Below, in pieces: positions 12,969 to 23,677 of a stretch of DNA of 64,000 nucleotides; position 1 is the first letter of the stretch; the number at the start of each line of letters is the position of its first letter. This DNA comes from Halomonas nitroreducens (GTDB lineage Bacteria; Pseudomonadota; Gammaproteobacteria; Pseudomonadales; Halomonadaceae), in NCBI RefSeq assembly GCF_003966155.1, contig NZ_RXNS01000012.1, forward strand, positions 62,001 to 126,000, in the 5' to 3' direction. The notes below the pieces were generated by a model that saw only the letters and a list, made by a program, of their open reading frames with translations, was not told the origin of the DNA and did not search any database. Both the position numbers and the translations under genes were made by a program.

Positions 12969-13834
12969 ACGAGGCGGTCTTCCATGGGGAGGTGATGGGG
13001 CGCCAGCCGCACCGCACCTTCATCGAGGGCCTCGAGCGTTGGATCGACGAGTACGACGTGGCCAGCCAGGTGAAGGCGATCCGCCCGGTTGCGGCCTACA
13101 TGGGCGACCGGGTGCTGCTCGGCCAGGAGACGCTTGACCGGGCCCGGGAGATGGCCCGGGACCTGCGCCGGAATGGCCGGGCCCAGAGCACGATCAACAA
13201 CCACCTCCAGGTGGTGAAGCGCGTGCTCAACCTGGCCTACCGCGAGTGGGGATGGCTCGAGCAGCCGTTGGGAGACAAGCTGCGCAAGAAGTCACCCAAG
13301 AACGAGCGGCACGTCTACCTGACCACAGATCAGCTCAGCGAACTGCTGCAGGCGATCCCCGACCGGAACCCCGTGGAGAAGAAGGTCATCGCCCTGGCGG
13401 CGCTCACCGGGCTACGTCAGGGGGAGCTGCTCAGCCTGGACGCCTCGAACGTCCACGGTGGTCGCATCCTGCTGCGACCAGACCAGACGAAGAGCGGTAA
13501 GGCCCGGGTGGTCCCGGTACCGGAGGACGCGCGGCCATGGCTGGAGGATCTGCCCTTCGCCACCACCTATCCGCGACTGCGCCTGGCTTGGGAGAAGGCC
13601 AGGCAGGCGGTGGGCCGGCCGGACCTGCGCTTCCACGACCTGCGCCACAGCTACGCCAGCATGCTGGCCCAGGCCGGCGAGAGCATGACCACGGTGCGGG
13701 ATCTGCTGGGGCACTCCAGCCTGATCGTCACATCGCGTTATGCGCATATGTTCGACGCCGGGCTCGATGACATCGCCACGAGGCTGCCGCGACTGGATGC
13801 GGCCATCTGCGACCAAACTGCGACCAAGCACTGA
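12818..13834 (+). CDS. int: Tyrosine site-specific integrase
   Basis: This 338-residue recombinase inserts and excises the prophage. Catalytic residues are visible: Arg200 in TGLRQGELL, Lys in the TKSGKARVV turn (about 225), His273 and Arg276 in HDLRHSYAS, His299 in LLGHSS and the nucleophile Tyr308 in TSRYAHM. The N-terminal part (1-60) is an Arm-binding domain and residues about 65-150 a SAM-like core-binding domain. GGGGGA precedes the ATG. It ends 53 bases from the tRNA-Leu gene that serves as attachment site. Confidence 0.95.
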   Translation: MGITVRYREKRDRWVVTETHHGQRHQRTFAGDRDGERQAREYAAKREAELNEAVFHGEVMGRQPHRTFIEGLERWIDEYDVASQVKAIRPVAAYMGDRVLLGQETLDRAREMARDLRRNGRAQSTINNHLQVVKRVLNLAYREWGWLEQPLGDKLRKKSPKNERHVYLTTDQLSELLQAIPDRNPVEKKVIALAALTGLRQGELLSLDASNVHGGRILLRPDQTKSGKARVVPVPEDARPWLEDLPFATTYPRLRLAWEKARQAVGRPDLRFHDLRHSYASMLAQAGESMTTVRDLLGHSSLIVTSRYAHMFDAGLDDIATRLPRLDAAICDQTATKH

Positions 13835-13886
13835 GGAGGGGTGCTACGAGAGAGGGAAAACCGCTGGTAAGCACTTGATTTACAAG

Positions 13887-13973
13887 TGGTGCCGGTGGTC
13901 GGACTCGAACCGACACACCCGTGAGGGCGGCGGATTTTGAATCCGCTGCGTCTACCAATTCCGCCACACCGGC
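13887..13973 (-). tRNA. tRNA-Leu (anticodon CAA)
   Basis: The 87-base gene folds as a class II tRNA with a variable arm. The anticodon stem GCGGA/TCCGC encloses the loop TTCAAAA, giving anticodon CAA for UUG codons. The 3' CCA is encoded. Acceptor arms GCCGGTG and the matching 3' bases pair. Its 3' end points at the prophage integrase, so the prophage uses this end as attachment site and restores it on insertion. Confidence 0.95.
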
Positions 13974-13984
13974 AACGGCGACGC

Positions 13985-14012
13985 ATTATACGTGGGCCGT
14001 GGAGCAGGTCAA
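13985..14012 (-). promoter_or_regulatory. Promoter of tRNA-Leu
   Basis: On the minus strand TTGACC (14012-14007) is followed after 16 bases by a perfect TATAAT (13990-13985). This lies on the host side of the tRNA, so its transcription is unaffected by the prophage. Confidence 0.85.
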
Positions 14013-14112
14013 TCGCCCCCCTGACTTCACGCACGGGACACGGTATCCTTGTCGGCTTGCCACGGCTCGTCCGAGCCGTCGTTCATGCCCTTCATCCGGA
14101 CCGAAACGCCCC

Positions 14113-16343
<2,231 letters not shown>

Positions 16344-16421
16344 CGGCTGGCCGGCCCCGGGGCCGGCGGCTCGGCGCCCAGGCGCCACCTTGTTCTCACG
16401 CGACTCAGGAGATCGTCGTAC

Positions 16422-16760
16422 ATGCTGGACTTCTTCATTTCCCCGGCCCTGGCCCAGGATGCCGGCGCTGCCGCCGGCGGCGGCATCGCCCAGATCGTGA
16501 TGCTGGTCGGCTTCGTGCTGATCTTCTACTTCCTGCTGTGGCGCCCCCAGGCCAAGCGGGCCAAGCAGCACAAGCAGCTGATCGGCAACCTTTCCAAGGG
16601 TGACGAGATCGTCATCGGTGGCGGCATGCTCGGCCGCATCACCAAGGTCAGCGACGACACCGAGTTCCTGACCATGGAGATCGCCGAGGGCACCGAGGTC
16701 AACGTGCAGAAGAACGCCGTGGCCGCCGTCCTGCCCAAGGGCACGCTCAAGTCCATCTGA
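16422..16760 (+). CDS. yajC: Preprotein translocase subunit YajC
   Basis: The 112-residue single-pass membrane protein belongs to the SecDF-YajC complex. It starts MLDFFISPALAQ, has a hydrophobic segment at about 23-42 (IVMLVGFVLIFYFLLWRPQA) and the conserved cytoplasmic part KGDEIVIGGGMLGRITKV. GGAG lies upstream. It precedes secD, as in most gammaproteobacteria. Confidence 0.96.
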   Translation: MLDFFISPALAQDAGAAAGGGIAQIVMLVGFVLIFYFLLWRPQAKRAKQHKQLIGNLSKGDEIVIGGGMLGRITKVSDDTEFLTMEIAEGTEVNVQKNAVAAVLPKGTLKSI

Positions 16761-16774
16761 CCGGGCGTACCCGC

Positions 16775-16803
16775 GCCCGCCGCGTCGCCCTGGCGCGGCG
16801 GGC
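16775..16803 (+). terminator. Strong hairpin between yajC and secD
   Basis: GCCCGCCGCG and CGCGGCGGGC form ten pairs around a nine-base loop. No T-run follows, so it may act as an attenuator or as an RNA-stability element that separates the yajC and secDF segments of the transcript. Confidence 0.45.
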
Positions 16804-16907
16804 TGCCCTGCGACCACCGAGGCGGGGCCCGGCCGACCGGCTCCGCCCGGTGCTCGTGATGGCGTAGCGTCCGTCTCCATCATCAGCAACCTGAGGGCAG
16901 GGCTCCC

Positions 16908-18758
16908 ATGCTCAACCGTTACCCCCTGTGGAAGTATCTGCTGATACTCCTCGTCCTCCTCGTCGGCCTGGTCTACTCCCTCCCCAACCTCTTCCCCGAG
17001 GATCCGGCGGTGCAGATCAGCAGCGACCGGGGCGACACCAGCCTCGAGGAGCGCCGCCTCGAGCGCCTCGAGACCACCCTGAGCGAGGCCGGCATCGACA
17101 TCCAGTCCGTCGAGCGCAACGCCGGCAGCGTGCTGATCCGCCTCGACAACGCCGACGACCAGATCCGCGCCCGCGACCTGATCAGCGATGCCCTGGGCGA
17201 GGACTTCGTGGTGGCCCTGAACCTGGCCGAGTCGACCCCGGCCTGGCTGGAATCCCTGGCCGCCTCCCCCATGACCCTCGGCCTGGACCTGCGCGGTGGC
17301 GTGCACTTCCTGCTCGAGGTGGACATGGAGGCCGCGGTGACCCAGCGCCTCGAGGTCAATGCCAGCGCCATGCGCGAGACCCTGCGGGACGAGCGCCTGC
17401 GCTACCGCAACACCGAGATCGACGGGCGCTCGATCCGCATGGACTTCATGAACGCCGAGGACCGCAGCGAGGCTCGGCGGCTGATCAGCCGCGAGTTTCC
17501 CGAGTTCGACTACCGTAACGTCGACCTCTCGCGGGGCGCCGGCCTGGCGATGACGCTGACCGACACCGCCGTGGACGAGATCCAGGACTATGCGATCAAC
17601 CAGAACCTGACCACCCTGCGCAATCGCGTCAACGAGCTGGGCGTGGCCGAGCCGCTGGTGCAGCGCCAGGGCCCGGATCGCATCGTCGTCGAACTGCCCG
17701 GCGTGCAGGACACCGCCGCGGCCAAGCGCATCGTCGGCGCCACCGCCAACCTGGAGTTCCGCCTCGAGGCCCGCCCGGACACCCCGGAGGTCGAGACCCA
17801 GACCTTCCCGTTCCGCAACGAGCCCGCGCGCAACGCCGCCCTGATGCGCGACGTGATCATCACCGGCGACAGCGTCTCCAACGCCAACCACAGCTTCGAC
17901 GAGAACGGCCGCCCCCAGGTCAACATCGACCTCGACGGCACCGGTGGCACCCTGATGAACCGTGCCACCCGCACCAACATCGGCCGCAACATGGCGGTGC
18001 TGTTCATCGAGCACAAGACCCGCGAGCGCACGGTGATCGAGGACGGCGAGGAGGTCACCGTCCGCGACCCCTACACCGAGCGCGGCATCATCAGCCTGGC
18101 CACCATCCAGAGCGCGCTGGGCAACAGCTTCCGCATCACCGGCCTCGACTCGCCCACCGAGGCGGCCGAGCTGGCCCTGCTGCTGCGCTCAGGCTCCTTG
18201 GCCGCGCCGATCTACTTCGCCCAGGAACGCACCATCGGGCCGAGCCTCGGCGCCGAGAACATCGAGCGCGGCGTGCTCTCGGTGCAGATCGGCCTGCTGC
18301 TGGTGGTGCTGTTCATGCTGGTGCGCTACAAGGTCTTCGGGGTGTTCGCCAATCTCGCCCTGGCGCTCAACCTGACCCTGCTGGTGGCCGCCATGTCGCT
18401 GCTCGGGGCCACCCTGACGCTGCCCGGCATCGCCGGCATCGTGCTGACGCTGGGCATGGCGGTGGATGCCAACGTGCTGATCTTCGAGCGCATCCGCGAG
18501 GAGTTGCGCACCGGGCTCTCGGTCCAGCAGGCCATCCACGCCGGCTACGAGCGGGCCTTCACCTCGATCGTCGACGCCAACATCACCACCCTGCTGGTGG
18601 CGTTGATCCTGTTCTCGATCGGCACCGGGCCGGTCAAGGGCTTCGCCGTGACGCTGTCGCTGGGCATCCTGACCTCGCTGTTCACCGCCCTGATGGTGAC
18701 CCGCGCCATGGTCAACCTGTGCTACGGCGGCAAGCCGCTCAAGAAGCTCTGGATATAA
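16908..18758 (+). CDS. secD: Protein translocase subunit SecD
   Basis: The 616-residue inner membrane protein helps pull secreted proteins across the membrane using proton motive force. One N-terminal membrane helix (YLLILLVLLVGLVYSLPNLF) precedes a large periplasmic P1 domain with LGLDLRGGVHFLLEVDM. Five C-terminal membrane segments carry the conserved GMAVDANVLIFERIREEL. It ends ten bases before secF. Confidence 0.97.
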   Translation: MLNRYPLWKYLLILLVLLVGLVYSLPNLFPEDPAVQISSDRGDTSLEERRLERLETTLSEAGIDIQSVERNAGSVLIRLDNADDQIRARDLISDALGEDFVVALNLAESTPAWLESLAASPMTLGLDLRGGVHFLLEVDMEAAVTQRLEVNASAMRETLRDERLRYRNTEIDGRSIRMDFMNAEDRSEARRLISREFPEFDYRNVDLSRGAGLAMTLTDTAVDEIQDYAINQNLTTLRNRVNELGVAEPLVQRQGPDRIVVELPGVQDTAAAKRIVGATANLEFRLEARPDTPEVETQTFPFRNEPARNAALMRDVIITGDSVSNANHSFDENGRPQVNIDLDGTGGTLMNRATRTNIGRNMAVLFIEHKTRERTVIEDGEEVTVRDPYTERGIISLATIQSALGNSFRITGLDSPTEAAELALLLRSGSLAAPIYFAQERTIGPSLGAENIERGVLSVQIGLLLVVLFMLVRYKVFGVFANLALALNLTLLVAAMSLLGATLTLPGIAGIVLTLGMAVDANVLIFERIREELRTGLSVQQAIHAGYERAFTSIVDANITTLLVALILFSIGTGPVKGFAVTLSLGILTSLFTALMVTRAMVNLCYGGKPLKKLWI

Positions 18759-18767
18759 GAGGTGCCT

Positions 18768-19691
18768 ATGAAATCCCTGATACAACGACAGTTCGACTTC
18801 ATGGGCAAGCGGCGGGTCGCCTTCGCGATCTCCGCGGCGATGCTGCTGGCGTCGATCGTCTCGCTGCTGCTGCTGGGGCTCAACCTGGGCCTCGACTTCA
18901 CCGGCGGCACCCTGGTGGAGGTGCGCTTCGCCAGCGCGCCGGCGCTGGAGACGGTACGCCAGACGCTGGAGGCCGCCGGCTTCCAGGACGTGGCGGTGCA
19001 GACCTTCGGCGCCTCCACCGAGGTGCTGATCCGTCTCCAGCAGGCCTTCGAGGCCGGCGTCGGCGACCAGGTAGTGGCGCTGCTGCAGGACGCCGGCAAC
19101 GACGTCTCCCTGGTCCGCGCTGAGTTCGTCGGCGCCCAGGTCGGCGACCAGCTGCGTGACCAGAGCGGCATGGGCATGCTGGTGGCGCTGGGCATCGTGA
19201 TGCTCTACGTGGCGGCCCGCTTCCAGTACAAGTTCGCCCTCGGCGCCCTGCTGGCGCTGCTCCACGATGTCATCATCGTGGTCGGCGCCTTCGCGCTGTT
19301 CGGCTTCGAGTTCGACCTGACCGTGCTGGCGGCGGTACTGGCGGTGATCGGCTACTCGCTGAACGACACCATCGTGGTCTACGACCGTATCCGCGAGAAC
19401 ATCCGCAAGTCGCGGATCGACGACATGCCGGCCATCTTCAACGAGGCCATCAACCAGACCCTGTCGCGCACGCTGGCGACCTCCGGCACCACCCTGCTGG
19501 TGCTGCTGGCCCTGGTGACCCTGGGCGGCGACATGATCCACTTCTTCGCCGTGGCGCTGATCTTCGGCGTGGTGATCGGAACCTTCTCGTCCATCTACGT
19601 GTCCGCGGCCCTGCTGCTGCCGCTCAAGCTGCAGCGGGAGGACCTGATCCCGGCCAAGAAAGAGGACCCGGAGGCCGAGGAGCTGCCCTGA
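18768..19691 (+). CDS. secF: Protein translocase subunit SecF
   Basis: The 307-residue partner of SecD has a first membrane helix, the periplasmic signature GLDFTGGTLVEVRF, and five C-terminal membrane segments with GYSLNDTIVVYDRIRENI. ATG 18768 follows AAGAGG; the GTG six bases earlier lies next to this Shine-Dalgarno and is rejected. A clear terminator follows the gene. Confidence 0.97.
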   Translation: MKSLIQRQFDFMGKRRVAFAISAAMLLASIVSLLLLGLNLGLDFTGGTLVEVRFASAPALETVRQTLEAAGFQDVAVQTFGASTEVLIRLQQAFEAGVGDQVVALLQDAGNDVSLVRAEFVGAQVGDQLRDQSGMGMLVALGIVMLYVAARFQYKFALGALLALLHDVIIVVGAFALFGFEFDLTVLAAVLAVIGYSLNDTIVVYDRIRENIRKSRIDDMPAIFNEAINQTLSRTLATSGTTLLVLLALVTLGGDMIHFFAVALIFGVVIGTFSSIYVSAALLLPLKLQREDLIPAKKEDPEAEELP

Positions 19692-19716
19692 CCCGGGTAT
19701 CGCGCCCGCCCTCAGC

Positions 19717-19746
19717 AAAAAGCCCCCGGCGTGCCGGGGGCTTTTT
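19717..19746 (+). terminator. Rho-independent terminator after secF
   Basis: AAAAAGCCCCCGGC and GCCGGGGGCTTTTT form a perfect 14-pair stem with a two-base gap, followed by T's. It ends the queA-tgt-yajC-secDF run and may also serve the convergent gene at 19786. Confidence 0.92.
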
Positions 19747-19785
19747 CATGCCCGCCCTGTAGCCGGGCGGGTCGAGAGGACGCAG

Positions 19786-20127
19786 CTAGGCGACGCCCTG
19801 GGCGTCGGGACGATAGACTTCGCGGGCGTGATGATAGAGCACGCCGGCATAACCGTTACGCTGCATCACCTTGAGGATCTTGGCCGGATTCCCGTCGTCG
19901 AGGGCACGACGCAGCTTGTCCTGCTGTTCGGCATCGAGGGCCTCGTGCCAGTGGTACGGCTCGCCATTCGCGCTGGCCTGCTCGGCGCGGCGAATCAGGT
20001 CCATCTCGACCCGACCGCCGTAGCGATACAGGAGGTCATAGCCTTCCTGGAGGTGCACGGCGGGGACGTCGCAGGGCTTCTCCAGGCTTTCCAGCACGTT
20101 GTAGTAGTAATAGCTGAGCGGTTGCAT
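19786..20127 (-). CDS. Conserved-looking hypothetical protein (113 aa)
   Basis: It begins MQPLSYYYYNVLESLEKPCD, with an unusual run of four tyrosines, and is a soluble helical protein. The segment RYGGRVEMDLIRRAEQASAN is well charged. No family is recognised. GAGGAG precedes ATG 20127; the upstream in-frame GTG has no advantage. It is a single gene between two strong hairpins. Confidence 0.7.
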   Translation of the reverse strand: MQPLSYYYYNVLESLEKPCDVPAVHLQEGYDLLYRYGGRVEMDLIRRAEQASANGEPYHWHEALDAEQQDKLRRALDDGNPAKILKVMQRNGYAGVLYHHAREVYRPDAQGVA

Positions 20128-20304
20128 CGTCACTCCTCTCGCGGGTGGGTCTCATGGCCCGGCGGCGTGACCCCCGGGGGCGCATGATGCCGGGGTCGTC
20201 GGACCGCCGGACACCTCCCAAGCTACACCGACATGGCCAGCCAGAACAGTCCCGTGACTGTCACTGGATGTAACCTCGCCCGCCCCCCCTCCTGCAGAAC
20301 GCAC

Positions 20305-20335
20305 GACGCCCCCGCGGCCAGGCCGCGGGGGCGTC
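20305..20335. terminator. 15-bp perfect hairpin between hypothetical gene and suhB
   Basis: GACGCCCCCGCGGCC and GGCCGCGGGGGCGTC enclose a single base. No T-run is seen on either strand. It lies downstream of suhB (minus strand) and is probably its transcription end or a 3' stabiliser. Confidence 0.55.
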
Positions 20336-20380
20336 ATCGTGAAGACGGTCATCGCCGGCCCGGCCATCGCCGGGCGCCGC

Positions 20381-21175
20381 TCAGAAGTGCGGCTTGAGCT
20401 GCTGCACCAGCGCCTTGAACAGCCGCGGTCCGGCGGCCATCAGCTGGCCCTCGACCTCGATGGATGGCTGGCCGTCGGGGGTGCCCATCAGCGCCCCGGC
20501 CTCCTTGAGCAGAAGGGTACCGACGTGCATGTCCTGCTCCTCAAGGCCCAGCACGAAGGTGGCATCAACGCGTCCGGCGGCCAGCTCGGCGATATCCAGC
20601 AGGCCGCTGCCGGAGGCGCGCTGCAGCTCGATCTGGGGCGCGAGCTGCTGGGTCAGGGTCAGGTAGGCGGGCAGCAAGCGCGGCCGCAGCCAGGTCTCCG
20701 GCAGGCTCATGGCGATGCGACTGCCGGCAATCGCCGTGCTCTTCGGCACGCGGATGCGCTTGCCGTTGAGCTGGGCACCGCGGCCACGGCTGGCCAGGTA
20801 CTCGTCATCGCTGAAGGGGCAGATCACCACCGCATGCTCCGGGCGGCCCTTGACCAGGCATACCAGCGACAGCGCGAAACCGGGGGAGGCGACGGCCAGG
20901 TTGGAGTAGCCGTGGAAGGGTTCGATGCGCCACAGGATGTCGCTGCCCTCGCCTTCCCCGCCACGATGGGGGGTATAGCGGCCGACGACGCCATGCTGGG
21001 GATAGCCGCGGGACAGCTGACGGGAAATCAGGGTCTCGGCATTGCGGGCGGCGTCCTCGAGCAGGCGGTCGAGGTTGTGTTCTTCGTGGGCGTTCTCGAT
21101 ACGCTCACGGATGCGCAGGAACTGTTCGCCGGCACTGCGAGCGGCACGCAGCGCGAATTGGACCATCGGATGCAT
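20381..21175 (-). CDS. suhB: SuhB-like inositol monophosphatase homologue with degenerate active site
   Basis: The 264-residue protein aligns by eye over its whole length with SuhB: MHPMVQFALRAARSAGEQFL at the start and the later DIAELAAGRVDATFVLGL. It sits divergent from trmJ, as in Pseudomonas. The metal-binding motif DPLDGT is replaced by EPFHGY (residues 85-90), and the glutamate of the GEE motif is replaced by Arg (VVGRYT, 63-68). Only the last metal aspartate (Asp215, in QDMHVG) remains. Phosphatase activity is therefore unlikely. SuhB of E. coli also works with NusA in rRNA antitermination, which does not need catalysis; retention of that role is inferred. Confidence 0.85.
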   Translation of the reverse strand: MHPMVQFALRAARSAGEQFLRIRERIENAHEEHNLDRLLEDAARNAETLISRQLSRGYPQHGVVGRYTPHRGGEGEGSDILWRIEPFHGYSNLAVASPGFALSLVCLVKGRPEHAVVICPFSDDEYLASRGRGAQLNGKRIRVPKSTAIAGSRIAMSLPETWLRPRLLPAYLTLTQQLAPQIELQRASGSGLLDIAELAAGRVDATFVLGLEEQDMHVGTLLLKEAGALMGTPDGQPSIEVEGQLMAAGPRLFKALVQQLKPHF

Positions 21176-21318
21176 GATCGGGCCTTGGGGAGTCGGTGGT
21201 GTTAAAGAACGGGTCGGCGCGAATCCTAGCAGAAGCACGCCTCGCGCGCCACGCCAGCCCCCCGGCCGGCATGCTAGACTGCTGGCCTTTTCCCACGGCA
21301 ACACCACGCAGGTCCCCC

Positions 21319-22074
21319 ATGCTCGAGCGCATCCGCATCGTCCTGATCGGCACCAGCCATCCCGGCAACATCGGCGGCACGGCCCGCGCCATGCACAACA
21401 TGGGCCTGGCCGACCTGGCGCTCGTGGCTCCCCGCTGCGAGCCGCTGACCGCGGATACCGTGTCCCGGGCCTCGGGGGCCGACGCCCTGGTCCACCAGGC
21501 CTGCACGGTCGCCAGCCTGGAGGAGGCGGTGAGTGACTGCACCCTGGTGGTGGGCGCCAGCGCCCGCTCGCGCACCCTGCCCTGGCCGATGATCACGCCT
21601 CGGGCGCTCGGCGAGCGACTGCCCGAGGAGCTGGCCGCGCCGGCGAGCCGCGTGGCCCTGGTCTTCGGCCGCGAGGACAGCGGGCTCACCAATGCCGAGC
21701 TGCAACGCTGCCATGCCCACGTGCATATCCCCACCAACCCCGACTTCAGCTCGCTGAACCTGGCCGCCGCCGTGCAGGTGCTGGCCTACGAGTGCCGCCT
21801 GGCCTGGCTGGACCGGCAGGCGAGCGGCGAGGCCACGGACGACGACGGGGACGGCCAACCGCTGGCCAGCCACGACGAGCTGGAGCACTACTTCGCCCAC
21901 CTGGAGCACACCCTGGTCGCCATCGGCTTCCACGACCCGGCCACGCCGCGCCAGCTGATGGCGCGCCTGCGCCGTTTCACCCTGCGGGCCCGGCCGGAGC
22001 GCATGGAACTCAATATCCTGCGTGGCATCCTCTCTGCCACCGAGCGCCAGGCCGAGCGGGGCGACGATGGCTGA
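21319..22074 (+). CDS. trmJ: tRNA (cytidine/uridine-2'-O-)-methyltransferase TrmJ
   Basis: The 251-residue SPOUT methyltransferase modifies position 32 of tRNAs. Motifs are IVLIGTSHPGNIGGTARAM at the N-terminus, the SAM-binding knot region VALVFGREDSGLTNAEL, and IPTNPDFSSLNLAAAVQVLA. It is divergent from suhB and upstream of cysE, as in Pseudomonas. The C-terminal helical extension is normal for TrmJ. Confidence 0.95.
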   Translation: MLERIRIVLIGTSHPGNIGGTARAMHNMGLADLALVAPRCEPLTADTVSRASGADALVHQACTVASLEEAVSDCTLVVGASARSRTLPWPMITPRALGERLPEELAAPASRVALVFGREDSGLTNAELQRCHAHVHIPTNPDFSSLNLAAAVQVLAYECRLAWLDRQASGEATDDDGDGQPLASHDELEHYFAHLEHTLVAIGFHDPATPRQLMARLRRFTLRARPERMELNILRGILSATERQAERGDDG

Positions 22075-22149
22075 GCAGCCGGCTTGAAGCCGGCCCGCCG
22101 CACCCCCACTATGAAAGGAACCTCTCGCCCTCCACCCAAGGACCGCCGC

Positions 22150-23076
22150 ATGTTTCAACGTCTGCGCGAGGACATCAACAGCGTATTCGCCCGGGATCCC
22201 GCGGCGCGCAACTTCCTGGAAGTGCTGACCAACTATCCGGGGCTGCACGCCCTGCTGGTGCACCGCATGAGCCACTGGTTGTGGCGTCATAACCTCAAGT
22301 GGCTGGCCCGCACCCTGTCGAGCCTGGCGCGCTGGTTCACCGGCGTCGAGATCCATCCCGGGGCGACCATCGGCCGGCGCTTCTTCATCGACCACGGCAT
22401 GGGCGTGGTGATCGGCGAGACCGCCGAGGTGGGCGACGACGTGACCCTCTACCAGGGGGTGACCCTGGGCGGCACCAGCTGGAACAAGGGCAAGCGCCAC
22501 CCGACCCTCGAGGACGGCGTGATCGTCGGCGCCGGCGCCAAGATCCTCGGCCCCTTCACGGTGGGCGCCGGGGCCAAGGTCGGCTCCAATGCGGTAATCA
22601 CCAAGGAGGTGCCGGCGGGCGCTACCGTGGTGGGCATTCCCGGCAAGGTGGTGCAACGCAGCGAGCCTGACCAGGAAGAGGCCCTGCAGGTCGACCCGGC
22701 GCGCCGCGAGGCCATGCGCCGCAAGTTCGGCTTCGACGCCTACGGCGTCAGCCAGGACATGCCCGACCCGGTGGCCCGTTCCATGCAGGCCATGCTCGAC
22801 CACATGCATGCCGTGGACGAGCGCATCGAGCGCATGTGCTCGACGCTGCGCCAGATCGATGCCGGCTTCCGCGACGGCCGGCTGCCGGAGCTGCGCGACG
22901 AGGACTTCGCCAATATCCTCGAGGACGTCGACAGCTGCTGCGGCCCCCGGGAGGACAGGGCCGAGACGGCCGCCCGCGACCCCTCCGCCGAGAGCACCGC
23001 CGCCCGCGAACCGGCCAGCGGCGAGGCACCGACGCCCCCCGGGGACGAGGTCGGCAAGCGCCGCAGCAATGGTTGA
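22150..23076 (+). CDS. cysE: Serine O-acetyltransferase
   Basis: The enzyme makes O-acetylserine for cysteine synthesis. The hexapeptide-repeat left-handed beta helix is seen in [40 protein letters not shown] and [20 protein letters not shown]. Catalytic His is in DHGMG. The start at 22150 ([13 protein letters not shown]) matches the family; earlier in-frame ATGs exist. At 308 residues it is longer than many CysE because of a C-terminal tail with [14 protein letters not shown] and a disordered end. It precedes the isc genes. Confidence 0.93.
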   Translation: MFQRLREDINSVFARDPAARNFLEVLTNYPGLHALLVHRMSHWLWRHNLKWLARTLSSLARWFTGVEIHPGATIGRRFFIDHGMGVVIGETAEVGDDVTLYQGVTLGGTSWNKGKRHPTLEDGVIVGAGAKILGPFTVGAGAKVGSNAVITKEVPAGATVVGIPGKVVQRSEPDQEEALQVDPARREAMRRKFGFDAYGVSQDMPDPVARSMQAMLDHMHAVDERIERMCSTLRQIDAGFRDGRLPELRDEDFANILEDVDSCCGPREDRAETAARDPSAESTAAREPASGEAPTPPGDEVGKRRSNG

Positions 23077-23102
23077 CCGTGCTGCTGGGTCTTTATCATA
23101 AT
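23073..23102 (+). promoter_or_regulatory. Promoter of the isc genes
   Basis: TTGACC (23073-23078), overlapping the cysE stop, is followed after 18 bases by CATAAT (23097-23102). This leaves a leader of about 75 bases before iscR, where IscR would be expected to act. No clear IscR site could be picked by eye. Confidence 0.6.
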
Positions 23103-23185
23103 GGCCGGTCTTTCTGGTCCTTCGCGGGGGACCGGCCCGATTCACCGACAACCGACGCCCGCGTCGGTGCCGAGGTGATTGCTCC

Positions 23186-23656
23186 ATGCGCCTGACCACC
23201 AAGGGACGCTACGCCGTCACCGCCATGCTCGACCTGACGATGAATGCCGACGAAGGTCCGATCAGCCTCGCCGACATCTCCAGGCGGCAGGAGATCTCGC
23301 TGTCCTACCTCGAGCAGCTGTTCGCCCGCCTGCGGCGCGGGGGCCTGGTCGACAGCGTACGCGGCCCCGGCGGCGGCTACCTGCTGGCCATGGCCCCGGA
23401 GACGATCACGGTGGCCCGGGTCATCGATGCCGTCAACGAGTCGGTGGACACCACCCGCTGCGGCGGGCTGTCGGACTGCCAGCAGGGCGACACCTGCCTG
23501 ACCCATCACCTGTGGTGCGAGCTGTCCGAGCAGATCCATGGCTTCCTCGAGGGCGTGACCCTGGGCCAGCTGGCCAGTCGCGAGGAGATCCAGAGCATCG
23601 CCGGCCGCCAGCGCCGCCGCCTCGACGACGACCAGATCCCGACCGCGTCGCCCTGA
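23186..23656 (+). CDS. iscR: Fe-S cluster regulator IscR
   Basis: The 156-residue Rrf2-family regulator senses Fe-S supply. It has the winged HTH ([17 protein letters not shown] and [20 protein letters not shown]) and the cluster ligands Cys-x5-Cys-x5-Cys in [13 protein letters not shown], followed by the ligand His in THH. It should repress its own operon when loaded with a 2Fe-2S cluster. Confidence 0.96.
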   Translation: MRLTTKGRYAVTAMLDLTMNADEGPISLADISRRQEISLSYLEQLFARLRRGGLVDSVRGPGGGYLLAMAPETITVARVIDAVNESVDTTRCGGLSDCQQGDTCLTHHLWCELSEQIHGFLEGVTLGQLASREEIQSIAGRQRRRLDDDQIPTASP

Positions 23657-23677
23657 ACCCCGACACCGACCGAGCCC

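Larger units (their letters stand above)
1..13930. mobile_element. Lambdoid prophage (right part), inserted at tRNA-Leu(CAA)
   Basis: Holin, endolysin, VRR-NUC nuclease, P-like and O-like replication proteins, Cro, CI, excisionase and tyrosine integrase lie in one block that ends at the 3' end of a tRNA-Leu gene. Gene order is lambda-like: leftward cro-O-P-lysis operon, divergent cI, rightward operon ending in xis-int. Structural genes and the other attachment site must lie left of the window. The right boundary is inferred to fall within the 3' part of the tRNA gene (13887 to about 13930). The core att sequence cannot be defined because its partner is not visible. Confidence 0.93.

Noticed and set aside
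13835..13886. Second att copy or integration scar between int and the tRNA
   Set aside because: No repeat of the tRNA 3' end is visible here. The partner site must lie at the other end of the prophage, outside the window.
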